Positions 8,493 to 16,794 of a stretch of 64,000 nucleotides of DNA are shown in pieces (the first letter of the stretch is position 1; every line of letters begins with the position of its first letter). The stretch comes from Maritalea sp051251695 (GTDB lineage Bacteria; Pseudomonadota; Alphaproteobacteria; Rhizobiales; Devosiaceae): positions 1 to 64,000 of the forward strand of contig NZ_JBPOEU010000006.1 in the NCBI RefSeq assembly GCF_051251695.1, given 5' to 3'. The notes beneath the pieces are model-generated. The model did no database searches and was not told the origin of the DNA. It was given only the letters and a program-made list of their open reading frames with translations. Both the position numbers and the translations under genes were made by a program.

Positions 8493-9884
8493 GTGCAAAT
8501 TTGGCTTACACTACTTGTCGTCATTGTTGCCGGAAGCGGTTTATTTTACGCTGGACGCAGCCGCGCCGTCGCGGTGACCAATGGCAACGCAACTCTTCTC
8601 CATTCAAACCCTAGTTTTCATGGCGGTATGTTGCTTATTCTAGGGATGCTGCCCGCAGCTGCTGTTTTGCTGGTTTGGGTCTTCTCATCTAAATATTTTG
8701 CTGACGCTTCCGTCGCTTCGGGTTTAGGACAGGAATTCACAGCGCTCAGCGAACTCGAACAAGGCGCATTTTTACGCCGTGCATACGGCTTCTCCCAAAG
8801 TCAAAATATTGGCGATGTTTCAAATTTGGAACTGATGGCGATCGAGGCCTACCGTTCATTTTATTCAAGCGCCGTTCTGTTTGTCCAACTTGTGCTCGCT
8901 GTTCTTGTACTTGGCGGCGGCTATTTGGGCTGGCGTCGTATTCGCACCGATTTGCGTGCCCGCCAGTTTGTTGAAGGCGCAGTCTCAATCGCCCTGGTTG
9001 CAGCATCTGGTGTCGCCATTCTCACAACAATCGGCATTGTCTTGTCATTGATTTTTGAGAGCATCAATTTTTTCCAAAAAGTGCCGTTCTTTGACTTTTT
9101 GTTTGGCACCCATTGGAGCCCCCAAAGTGCATTTGAAGGTGTTGGATCAGAAGCGACAGACCGAAATTCTGAGGTTTTTGGCGCGATCCCCATTTTCGCC
9201 GGTACACTACTGATCACGACCATCGCAATTTTGGTCGCTGCGCCAATCGGCTTAATGTCAGCGATTTATCTCTCTGATTACGCGAGCCCGCGTGTGCGTG
9301 CCATCGCTAAGCCAATGCTTGAGATTTTGGCGGGTATTCCAACTGTTGTTTACGGGTTTTTCGCCGCTCTTACAGTAGCGCCATTTCTTCGCCAATCCGG
9401 GGAATCAATCGGCTTGTCCGTTTCCTCAGAAAGTGCGTTGGCCGCTGGGTTGGTGATGGGCATTATGATCATCCCATTCGTGTCGTCTCTATCTGACGAT
9501 GTGATCAATGCGGTTCCGCAGAGCTTGCGGGATGGCTCCGCTGGCTTGGGCGCGACGAAGTCCGAAACAATTCGCCGGGTCATTTTGCCTGCGGCATTGC
9601 CCGGCATTGTGTCCGCTTTGATGCTGGCAATTTCACGCGCGATTGGTGAAACCATGATTGTGGTGATGGCCGCTGGCCTGTCCGCAAATTTAACAGCGAA
9701 CCCGCTCGAAGCCGTGACGACAGTTACCGTGCAAATCGTAACCCTGTTGGTCGGCGATCAAGAATTCGACAGCGCGAAAACACTCGCCGCATTCGCCCTT
9801 GGCCTTGTGTTGTTCTGCGTAACTTTGATGCTAAACATTGTCGCCCTGCGCGTCATCCAGAAATATCGAGAGCAATATGACTGA
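8493..9884 (+). CDS. pstC: Phosphate ABC transporter permease PstC
   Basis: 463 residues. An extended N-terminal region with several membrane segments (about 1-190) precedes the permease core. The core holds the ABC-coupling EAA-like loop GLGATKSETIRRVILPAALPGIVSA. The long PstC form is known in alphaproteobacteria. I chose the GTG at 8493 because GGGGA lies 7 bases ahead; the frame is open from 8451, but that start would overlap the intergenic hairpin. The stop overlaps the start of pstA by 8 bases, so translation is probably coupled. Confidence 0.93.
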   Translation: MQIWLTLLVVIVAGSGLFYAGRSRAVAVTNGNATLLHSNPSFHGGMLLILGMLPAAAVLLVWVFSSKYFADASVASGLGQEFTALSELEQGAFLRRAYGFSQSQNIGDVSNLELMAIEAYRSFYSSAVLFVQLVLAVLVLGGGYLGWRRIRTDLRARQFVEGAVSIALVAASGVAILTTIGIVLSLIFESINFFQKVPFFDFLFGTHWSPQSAFEGVGSEATDRNSEVFGAIPIFAGTLLITTIAILVAAPIGLMSAIYLSDYASPRVRAIAKPMLEILAGIPTVVYGFFAALTVAPFLRQSGESIGLSVSSESALAAGLVMGIMIIPFVSSLSDDVINAVPQSLRDGSAGLGATKSETIRRVILPAALPGIVSALMLAISRAIGETMIVVMAAGLSANLTANPLEAVTTVTVQIVTLLVGDQEFDSAKTLAAFALGLVLFCVTLMLNIVALRVIQKYREQYD

Positions 9885-11715
9885 TATGACAGGCAGCGCC
9901 GTGCAACAATTTACATCTGTTCACACCTCAAACGAAGCGCGCGAGCGCTTGGCAAAACGTTATCGGACTGAAGGCAACTTCAAATGGATAGGGCGTGCCG
10001 CAATCGGTGTGTCTGTTGCGTTCTTGCTTTTGCTTTTATCCTCTGTGGTTTCCCAAGGATTGCCAGCGTTCACGTTTAATTTCGTCAGCATGCCATTTGA
10101 GGTCACCGCAGCGCGTTTAGGCACTGATGGATCAGATGAGAGAGCTTTGAAAGATGCTGATTATGACAGCATTATTCGAGATGCGATCCGCTCAGAGTTT
10201 CCAGAAGTTACATCTCGAAACGGTAAGCGCGCATTAGGCGGCATCTTATCTTCGGGGTCTTCCGTTTATCTGCGCCAACAGGTTTTGGATAATCCCGCTG
10301 TTGTCGGTACGGGCGAGCGTCTTGAAGTACCAATTTCGGATTTTGCTGATCTTTATCTAAAAGGGCAAATCACCGATAGCGTCTATACAGATGGGGCAAG
10401 CGATTTAAAAATTGAAGCGCAAGATGATGGATATCGTTTAATAGCAGATGGTCCAGCATTTGCCGATTTGCTTGGCGCTGCAAAAATTGCACTCGCGTCG
10501 CAAGCGGCGACCCTTCGTGTGGAACAAGCCGGTGCGCTTCGGTCCCAGAGCAAACTAGAAGGCGATATTAGTGCGCTACAAGAACGCATTCCAAATACGG
10601 ATGATCTCACCACTAAAGATCGTCTGGAAAAGACACTTGCGAAAACAGAAACCAATTTGGGTGTGCTGCTAAAACGTATCGAAAGACTGCAAGACCAAGC
10701 AGCGGCTTTGGACGAACGTGTGGCGAATAAAGGCTTGGGTGAAACACTTACCGACACCATGCCGTCCGGTTTGATTTATCTTGCACAAGGCGTGTTGAAA
10801 CTAACATCTGTCACCACAAATACAGCTACTGCGACGGCCTATTTCCCGGTTCAAGAGGATTTAACTGAGTTGGCGTCGGGTACGTGGAAATTGCGGACAA
10901 TGGATGTTGTCGAATCCAACCGAAAATTTTCAGACCAAGAGATAGTATGGACCGACAAGCTCGTTGATTTGGGCTATGTGCGCTCCGGTTTTAACTCAAT
11001 CTTTTTCACACGCGGCGCTAGCCGAGAGCCAGAAATGGCGGGTGTTTTGGGCGCGGCAATCGGTTCCGCATTGACCCTTATCATAACGCTGGCCCTTTCG
11101 TTCCCGCTTGGTGTTGCTGCTGCAATTTACCTTGAAGAGTTTGCGCCAAAGAACCGATGGACGACTTTGATTGAAGTCAACATCAACAATTTGGCTGCGG
11201 TGCCTTCGATTGTGTTTGGTTTGCTTGGCCTCGCGGTGTTCCTCAACTATTTCCATCTTGATCGATCTGCCCCCTATGTTGGCGGTATGGTGTTGGCTCT
11301 CATGACATTGCCCACAATCATCATTGCCTCTCGGGCGGCGTTGCGTGCAGTACCGCCTTCTATTCGGGAAGCGGCGTTGGGCATTGGCGCTTCACGTTTG
11401 CAAACCGTAACACACCATGTTTTGCCGTTAGCCATGCCCGGTATTCTGACCGGCACGATCATTGGTATGGCCCAAGCGCTTGGTGAAACCGCACCGCTTT
11501 TGATGATCGGTATGGTGGCGTTTGTGGTGGATGTGCCAACGACATTTAGCGACCCATCAACTGTTCTACCTGTGCAGATCTTCATGTGGGCAGACTTTCC
11601 AGAACCGGCATTTCAACAACGTACATCGGCAGCCATTATGGTGCTGCTGGCGTTTTTGATTGCCATGAACGCCATTGCAGTTGTGCTGCGTAAACGATTT
11701 GAGCGTCGCTGGTAA
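9877..11715 (+). CDS. pstA: Phosphate ABC transporter permease PstA with large periplasmic insert
   Basis: 612 residues, much longer than classical PstA (about 280-300) and longer than the DUF3333-containing form (about 420-440, from memory). One membrane segment (about 35-58) is followed by about 340 residues of soluble sequence. This includes an Ala/Glu/Leu-rich coiled coil (about 205-285) containing RLEKTLAKTETNLGVLLKRI. The permease core starts near residue 390 (SREPEMAGVLGAAIGSALTLI) and carries the coupling loop IREAALGIGASRLQTVTHHV. The start overlaps pstC. Confidence 0.93.
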   Translation: MTDMTGSAVQQFTSVHTSNEARERLAKRYRTEGNFKWIGRAAIGVSVAFLLLLLSSVVSQGLPAFTFNFVSMPFEVTAARLGTDGSDERALKDADYDSIIRDAIRSEFPEVTSRNGKRALGGILSSGSSVYLRQQVLDNPAVVGTGERLEVPISDFADLYLKGQITDSVYTDGASDLKIEAQDDGYRLIADGPAFADLLGAAKIALASQAATLRVEQAGALRSQSKLEGDISALQERIPNTDDLTTKDRLEKTLAKTETNLGVLLKRIERLQDQAAALDERVANKGLGETLTDTMPSGLIYLAQGVLKLTSVTTNTATATAYFPVQEDLTELASGTWKLRTMDVVESNRKFSDQEIVWTDKLVDLGYVRSGFNSIFFTRGASREPEMAGVLGAAIGSALTLIITLALSFPLGVAAAIYLEEFAPKNRWTTLIEVNINNLAAVPSIVFGLLGLAVFLNYFHLDRSAPYVGGMVLALMTLPTIIIASRAALRAVPPSIREAALGIGASRLQTVTHHVLPLAMPGILTGTIIGMAQALGETAPLLMIGMVAFVVDVPTTFSDPSTVLPVQIFMWADFPEPAFQQRTSAAIMVLLAFLIAMNAIAVVLRKRFERRW

Positions 11716-11749
11716 AGCCAGTGTTTGCCCTTAATTTTAGAGGTTCGAA

Positions 11750-12556
11750 ATGAGTGTAGCGACCGATATCTTGCAGCCAAATGTGCAAACAGGCGATGAG
11801 ACCATCAAGATGGCCGGCAGAAATGTCTGTGTTCACTATGGTGAAAAACAGGCCCTTTTTGACGTTGATCTGGACATTGTTGCCAACCAAGTGATCTCGT
11901 TGATCGGCCCATCTGGTTGCGGCAAGTCAACTTTTTTGCGTTGCCTAAATCGCATGAACGACACCATCGATATTTGTAAAGTGTCTGGTCAAATCAATCT
12001 TGAAGACCAAGACATTTATGACAAATCTATCGATGTGGTAGAGTTGCGTGCGCGGGTTGGAATGGTTTTTCAAAAACCAAACCCGTTCCCGAAATCGATC
12101 TATGAGAATGTGGCTTATGGCCCTCGTATTCATGGCATGACCCGCTCAAAAGACGAGCTTGATGAGTTGGTAACATCTTCACTTCGTCGTGCAGGACTTT
12201 GGGAAGAAGTTAAAGACCGCTTGGACCAGCCAGGTACTGGCCTTTCTGGCGGTCAACAACAACGGGTTTGTATTGCGCGTGCGATTGCAACAAAACCTGA
12301 GGTTCTTTTGATGGATGAACCTTGTTCCGCACTTGATCCGATCGCGACCGCGATTATTGAAGAATTGATCGACGAGTTGCGTGAAAACTTTACCATCGTA
12401 ATTGTGACCCACTCTATGCAGCAAGCTGCGCGGGTGAGTCAAAAAACAGCATTTTTTCACCTCGGAAAATTGATCGAGGAAGGTCCGACGGAGCAGATTT
12501 TTACAAATCCGCATCATAAGAAAACCCAAGATTATATCACGGGTCGGATCGGTTAA
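11750..12556 (+). CDS. pstB: Phosphate ABC transporter ATP-binding protein PstB
   Basis: 268 residues. It hydrolyses ATP to drive phosphate uptake through PstCA. Walker A is GPSGCGKSTFLR (about residue 50), the Q-loop lies in VFQKPNPFPKSIYENVAYG, the signature is LSGGQQQR (about 165) and Walker B is VLLMDEPCSALDP. The residues after Walker A (CLNRMNDTID) are typical of PstB. It follows pstA after 34 bases and precedes phoU by 23. Confidence 0.97.
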   Translation: MSVATDILQPNVQTGDETIKMAGRNVCVHYGEKQALFDVDLDIVANQVISLIGPSGCGKSTFLRCLNRMNDTIDICKVSGQINLEDQDIYDKSIDVVELRARVGMVFQKPNPFPKSIYENVAYGPRIHGMTRSKDELDELVTSSLRRAGLWEEVKDRLDQPGTGLSGGQQQRVCIARAIATKPEVLLMDEPCSALDPIATAIIEELIDELRENFTIVIVTHSMQQAARVSQKTAFFHLGKLIEEGPTEQIFTNPHHKKTQDYITGRIG

Positions 12557-12579
12557 ATTAGCGGCGAAAGGGCAAGAAA

Positions 12580-13284
12580 ATGGCCAACGCAACGAACGAA
12601 CATATTGTATCTTCTTACGAAGAAGAGCTTACAGAACTGACCCGTGCGATTTCTGAAATGGGCGGCATGGTAGAAGTTGCGATTTCGAATGCAACTCAAG
12701 CGCTAATCCGGGTCGACCACGATCTAGCAAAACAAACATCAAAGGGCGATAAAGCCGTTGATGATATGCAGCGCTATATCGATGAGAAAGCGGTTTCAAT
12801 GATCGCTCGCCGACAGCCTATGGCTGGAGATTTGCGTCATATCGTTTCTGCAATTCATGTTGCAACTGATTTGGAGCGGGTAGGGGATATCGCGAAAAAC
12901 TTGGCCCGTCGCGTAAAACATATTGATAGCCAACGCATTTCCAAGCAGCTTTACAATGGCATCCGGCACATGTCGGACCTGACATTGAGCCAAATTAAGC
13001 GCTCCATCGATAGCTTTACAACGCGAGATGCCGAAATTGCGCTGGATGTTTGCCGCCGCGACGACGAAGTGGACGCTTTGTATGTCTCTCTATTCCGGGA
13101 ATTTTTGACCTATATGATGGAAGATCCGCGCAACATTACAGACTGTGCGCACCTTTTGTTTTGTGCCAAAAACCTCGAACGCGCCGGTGATCATGCCACC
13201 AATATCGCGGAGGCCGCCTATTATCTCAAGACCGGCGAAAACCTCTATTACGATGTTGAATCTGGCAAAGTGCAGCTGAATTAG
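12580..13284 (+). CDS. phoU: Phosphate signalling complex protein PhoU
   Basis: 234 residues, all helical, made of two PhoU repeats. Each holds a metal-binding-type helix: ATDLERVGDIAKNLARRV in the first half and AKNLERAGDHATNIAEAAYY in the second. PhoU links Pst transport activity to PhoR and keeps the regulon off when phosphate is plentiful (family knowledge). It sits between pstB and phoB in the same operon. Confidence 0.97.
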   Translation: MANATNEHIVSSYEEELTELTRAISEMGGMVEVAISNATQALIRVDHDLAKQTSKGDKAVDDMQRYIDEKAVSMIARRQPMAGDLRHIVSAIHVATDLERVGDIAKNLARRVKHIDSQRISKQLYNGIRHMSDLTLSQIKRSIDSFTTRDAEIALDVCRRDDEVDALYVSLFREFLTYMMEDPRNITDCAHLLFCAKNLERAGDHATNIAEAAYYLKTGENLYYDVESGKVQLN

Positions 13285-13337
13285 CGTTTTAGAGCGTTGT
13301 TCTAAGGCTTGCTTCAATTCTAAATGGAATATCGATT

Positions 13338-14039
13338 ATGGCTCCCTTCATTTTAATCGTTGAGGACGAGGCCGACCTAGCGGTTATGCTTCGCTATAAT
13401 TTGGAAGCAGAAGGCTACCGTGTTGCCGCAGTTGAAAGTGGCGATGAGGCGACCTTGCAATTGCAAGAAGAACTGCCAGATTTGATCCTGTTGGATTGGA
13501 TGTTGCCAGGGCTGTCTGGAATTGAATTGTGCCGGCGTTGGCGTTCGCACGAAGAAACGTCCCGGGTGCCCATCATTATGATGACGGCGCGTGGTGAAGA
13601 AGAAGAGCGTGTGCGTGGTCTTGCAACTGGCGCAGACGATTATGTCGTGAAGCCATTTTCGGTTCCCGAATTGCTGGCCCGGGTGAAAGCTCATTTGCGT
13701 CGCGCGAACCCCACCCTTATGTCCAATAGCTTGAAGTCTGGCGATATTGAGCTAGATCGCGAAACTCATAGGGTTCGTCGGTTGGGCAAAGAAGTACATC
13801 TTGGCCCAACCGAATATCGTTTGCTTGAATATCTCATGCAAAGCCCTGGCCGCGTATATAGTCGCGAGCAACTGTTGGATGGCGTTTGGGGGCATGACGT
13901 ATATGTTGATGAACGCACCGTTGATGTGCATGTGGGCCGTTTGCGCAAAGCAATCAATCGCGGAAAATCCAAAGACCCCATTCGCACAGTACGCGGTGCT
14001 GGTTATTCATTTGACGAAAAGTTTGCCACGTCTGCATAA
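13338..14039 (+). CDS. phoB: Phosphate regulon response regulator PhoB
   Basis: 233 residues. The receiver domain has the acidic pair in VEDEADLAV, the phosphoacceptor Asp in DLILLDWMLPGLSG (about 53), and the conserved Lys in DDYVVKPFSVPEL. The C-terminal OmpR-type winged helix contains LGPTEYRLLEYLMQSPGRVYSREQLLDGVWG. Phosphorylated PhoB should bind the Pho box in front of pstS. A terminator follows. Confidence 0.97.
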   Translation: MAPFILIVEDEADLAVMLRYNLEAEGYRVAAVESGDEATLQLQEELPDLILLDWMLPGLSGIELCRRWRSHEETSRVPIIMMTARGEEEERVRGLATGADDYVVKPFSVPELLARVKAHLRRANPTLMSNSLKSGDIELDRETHRVRRLGKEVHLGPTEYRLLEYLMQSPGRVYSREQLLDGVWGHDVYVDERTVDVHVGRLRKAINRGKSKDPIRTVRGAGYSFDEKFATSA

Positions 14040-14054
14040 TGGACTGGGGGCATC

Positions 14055-14085
14055 GCGCTGCCCAAAAAATAAGCAGCGCCGGGGT
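14055..14085 (+). terminator. Terminator of the pst-pho operon
   Basis: A perfect 7-bp stem GCGCTGC (14055-14061) / GCAGCGC (14073-14079) is followed by CGGGGTTTT, just after phoB. Confidence 0.65.
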
Positions 14086-14093
14086 TTTGAAAT

Positions 14094-14321
14094 TCAAGAT
14101 TGTTTAACACGAGGGTGATCTGCCCAAGCTGGCATTGTCGCCATATATTCAAGTGTCTCGGCTTCTGCTTGAGCGCGAGGGCTTCCTTTGTTGACCTGCC
14201 AGCCAACCATGCGCTCGAAACGTGTGTCAAAGTCTTGTAACTGGCCGTCCTCATCGACACAATGCTGGCAATATATCCCTGTTTCCATCGGCATTCCGCA
14301 ACTTTGGCATTTCTCATCCAT
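14094..14321 (-). CDS. Small zinc-ribbon protein
   Basis: 75 residues. It opens with MDEKCQSCGMPMETGIYCQHC, four cysteines in two CxxC pairs that should bind one zinc ion. A helical tail with FDTRFERMVGWQ follows. It resembles the putative zinc-ribbon proteins often found near regulators; the function is unknown. The ATG overlaps the stop region of the preceding marR gene by 8 bases and is preceded by GAGGA, so translation is coupled. A longer in-frame start at 14336 is less likely. Confidence 0.75.
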   Translation of the reverse strand: MDEKCQSCGMPMETGIYCQHCVDEDGQLQDFDTRFERMVGWQVNKGSPRAQAEAETLEYMATMPAWADHPRVKQS

Positions 14322-14781
14322 TGTTTGGTTCCTCATTGTTAGATTGCTTGGAAAGATTTGAGTGCAATGCGCCTAGTAAGCTGATCAGCGCAGTTTGGTC
14401 TTTTTGAGAAAGCAGTTCGCCAGCGGATGCTAGCTGATTTAAGTCGAGAACAGTTTGGGCCTCCCGTAACGCGAGCTGCCCCTCCTTTGTCAGCCAAATC
14501 AGAAATCTGCGGCCGTCATTAGGTTCTCTTTGCCTTTCGATATAGGCTTTTGCGCAGAGATGCTCGACCATCTCGCTAAGAGTTGACTGAGCACGGTCAA
14601 AATGTACTGATAACTCAGAAAGTGTCATAGGGCCGGTCATCGCCAGGTGGCTTAAGAAGCCAACGGTTGTGGGTGATAGCCGATGACGTTTATCACGTAC
14701 GCGCCGAACTGAACGGGCATAGATTTCGCGATAAAGTAGTTCGAACTCTTTGGCAAAAGCTTGAGATTTATGGTCTGTCAT
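14314..14781 (-). CDS. MarR-family transcriptional regulator
   Basis: 155 residues with a winged-helix core: MTLSELSVHFDRAQSTLSEMVEHL is the recognition region and REPNDGRRFLIWLTKEG the wing with its conserved DxRR-type pattern. MarR dimers usually repress nearby genes and are released by small aromatic ligands or oxidation. I chose the start MTDHKSQ; the frame is open further upstream without a plausible ribosome site. The coupled zinc-ribbon gene is the obvious partner; the target is unknown. Confidence 0.88.
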   Translation of the reverse strand: MTDHKSQAFAKEFELLYREIYARSVRRVRDKRHRLSPTTVGFLSHLAMTGPMTLSELSVHFDRAQSTLSEMVEHLCAKAYIERQREPNDGRRFLIWLTKEGQLALREAQTVLDLNQLASAGELLSQKDQTALISLLGALHSNLSKQSNNEEPNNG

Positions 14782-14864
14782 GACCCAACGGTATGCGACG
14801 AAAACTATTTCGTAAATCCCGAAGTGTTTTTTCTTCGGCAGACATAGTCGATACCCAGACAACC

Positions 14865-14897
14865 AAAAAAGCCGTCCAATGGGCGGCCTTGTTGTTA
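14865..14897 (-). terminator. Terminator downstream of the globin gene (copy 1 of a repeated sequence)
   Basis: Read on the minus strand, a GCCGCCC/GGACGGC stem (one mismatch) is followed by TTTTTT. About 33 bases are nearly identical to the terminator behind gcrA at 15815-15847. Confidence 0.75.
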
Positions 14898-14899
14898 AG

Positions 14900-15610
14900 T
14901 CAGATCATAAGCGCTTTGCTGACAAGGGCGGATTTATCAACATACTTTGACACATCGACACCGTTTTCGAACAGAGCCTCTCTGAGTTCGTCTTCTGTCA
15001 ATGCTTCTACGTCGCCTTGAGACATCTTCAGGAAGTTCATTTTCTGCTTGAAGGGGGGATTTGTTTCTCCGAAAAAGCTTTGATTTTTGAAGTTGAATTC
15101 CTCAGAATATTTACGCATAAAATGGGCGAGAAACGTGTTGACGCTCAGCCTAACACGCGGGTCGTCGGTCATCTGATCTGTTGAACTATTTAATGTTTCC
15201 AGCATGAGCTGCGACCAACGCCGTGCCCCTTTGTCGTTCATCAATTGAATGGCGTTGTGAGTGTGATGAAAGCTGAGCCGAAATTCCGCACCATGATAAT
15301 ATGGTCCGCCGCCCATCACGTCGATCCACATTGCAGCTTGGGTGTTGATGTGATGGTTGATGCCACCGACCCGCGCAAAAACGGATGTAAACCAATCCTC
15401 ATCTGCAAACACGCGTTCGTAAAAGTTCTCGACAATATTTACAATTGCGCTTTGGCCAAGAACTGAAAACAGTTGCCAAAATTGGATGGGTTTAGACGCA
15501 TCACTGGATGCGTTCAACGACACAATTTGCGCTATCCGATGGGCGTCCTTGGGCAATAGCTTCTTTTCAACCGCCGATTGAATATAGGCGCTCTGAATTT
15601 TTTCAGACAT
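14900..15610 (-). CDS. Truncated-globin-like protein with C-terminal extension
   Basis: 236 residues. The globin core (about 30-150) shows NIVENFYERVFADEDWF, then GGGPYYHGAEFRLSFHHTHN with a candidate proximal His, and ARRWSQLML, where truncated haemoglobins have the conserved Trp. It probably binds haem and handles O2 or NO. About 85 extra residues follow. They end with EDELREALFENGVDVSKYVD and KSALVSKAL, which resemble SAP/ARMET-type C-terminal helices; this likeness is by eye only. Start MSEKIQS was chosen because upstream codons look non-coding. Confidence 0.75.
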   Translation of the reverse strand: MSEKIQSAYIQSAVEKKLLPKDAHRIAQIVSLNASSDASKPIQFWQLFSVLGQSAIVNIVENFYERVFADEDWFTSVFARVGGINHHINTQAAMWIDVMGGGPYYHGAEFRLSFHHTHNAIQLMNDKGARRWSQLMLETLNSSTDQMTDDPRVRLSVNTFLAHFMRKYSEEFNFKNQSFFGETNPPFKQKMNFLKMSQGDVEALTEDELREALFENGVDVSKYVDKSALVSKALMI

Positions 15611-15814
15611 ATATCCGTGGCGCGTCGGGTGTTTGGGGTAGCTAATATTTGTCAAGATGTCGCCTTTCACTCTTGGGAGCTTCCACTGCCTAAAAGTACA
15701 AGTGGTACACTTCAAAATTGAACCTATCGTTCCAACGCCTCTATCTATGTATCAACGTGGAGAAATTCAATCGGCGGGTATTTGCACAAAAAAATGATAG
15801 GCCCATCCGTCCAC

Positions 15815-15847
15815 AAAAAAGCCGTCCAATGGACGGCCTTGTTGTTA
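15815..15847 (-). terminator. Terminator downstream of gcrA (copy 2 of a repeated sequence)
   Basis: A perfect GCCGTCC/GGACGGC stem is followed on the minus strand by TTTTTTG. The same block, with one base substitution in the stem, occurs at 14865-14897. Confidence 0.8.
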
Positions 15848-15867
15848 GTTCAAACCGTGGATAGCGC

Positions 15868-16419
15868 TTAGCTTTTCCGACGACGATCCAATTGATGGTA
15901 AGCACGTTTGGAGTGAAATTCGCAATAAGGTTTTCCCTCATCTGAATCTCGACCACAAAAATGAAAATCATCATTTAGTGGATCGCCAATTGGCCATTTG
16001 CACGTGACTTCATTGAGTTGCAAAAGCGTGACGCGTTCTTCAACTGGAATAAAGATCTCAGACTCTTGAGCAATGGCTAGTTCAACATTTGCATCAGTTT
16101 CCGCTGACATCTGCAACGCATTCGCGCCAGAAACAGGTGCATGTACTGTACGACGTCTAGGTGCGCTAGATGTTGTACCACTAACAGAACCGCCCGAAGG
16201 TCGTCTGGGGGTGGATGCAGTCGACGTCGCTCTTGGTTTACGCGCACGAGGTGCTGAGGGTGCAGGTTTTGCGCGGCCAGACAATTTAAGACGGTGAACT
16301 TTTCCGATAACAGCGTTACGTGTAACACCTTCACCGAGTTCTCCAGCAATTTGGCTTGCGCTAAGACCTTCCATCCATAGTTTTTTCAAAGTAGCTACGC
16401 GTTCATCAGTCCACGCCAT
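15868..16419 (-). CDS. gcrA: GcrA cell-cycle regulator
   Basis: 183 residues. The N-terminal DNA-binding domain MAWTDERVATLKKLWMEGLS and the following ASQIAGELGEGVTRNAVIGK are diagnostic of GcrA. GcrA binds sigma-70 and CcrM-methylated GANTC promoters in alphaproteobacteria. A Pro/Arg/Ser-rich linker (about 50-100) leads to a C-terminal block with CKWPIGDP, FHFCGRD and YCEFHSKRAYH, rich in Cys and His. The ATG is five codons into the open frame. Two GAATC sites lie upstream (16448 and 16567). Confidence 0.96.
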   Translation of the reverse strand: MAWTDERVATLKKLWMEGLSASQIAGELGEGVTRNAVIGKVHRLKLSGRAKPAPSAPRARKPRATSTASTPRRPSGGSVSGTTSSAPRRRTVHAPVSGANALQMSAETDANVELAIAQESEIFIPVEERVTLLQLNEVTCKWPIGDPLNDDFHFCGRDSDEGKPYCEFHSKRAYHQLDRRRKS

Positions 16420-16794
16420 GAAGATCCTCCGCAATTAGGGCCAGATAGAATCCTATACCCTGCCAAAAAAGGAGCTTTTGGCAAAAATACCATCCATCGT
16501 ATGTTAAGGTAGGTCCGCCACACGACATATCGTGCCCCTACAGCTATGCACTTTACCGGATTGGCCGAATCTATGACAAGGGGGACAAAAACTTATCCTC
16601 TTAAAATATTGCTAATTTTTTGTAATTGGTCACCAATATGTCACCAATTTCCGTCAGATTGACAAATTGGGCCAACAAAAGGCATAAACAATCCTGTAAA
16701 GACGTGCATCGTGATAAGCGGGCGCGTCTTATTGCTTCTCAAAATGAGAACTTTAGAACCCCAAACACTCATATTTGGTCCCGTAGGAAGAAAA
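16420..16794. promoter_or_regulatory. Divergent promoter region gcrA / argD
   Basis: 375 bases without a gene. It holds two GANTC (CcrM) sites at 16448-16452 and 16567-16571, and an 8-bp perfect inverted repeat TGCCAAAA/TTTTGGCA at 16461-16483 in the gcrA leader. Two 11-bp direct repeats starting GTCACCAAT lie at 16629-16650 on the argD side. No small gene or RNA was recognised. Confidence 0.5.
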
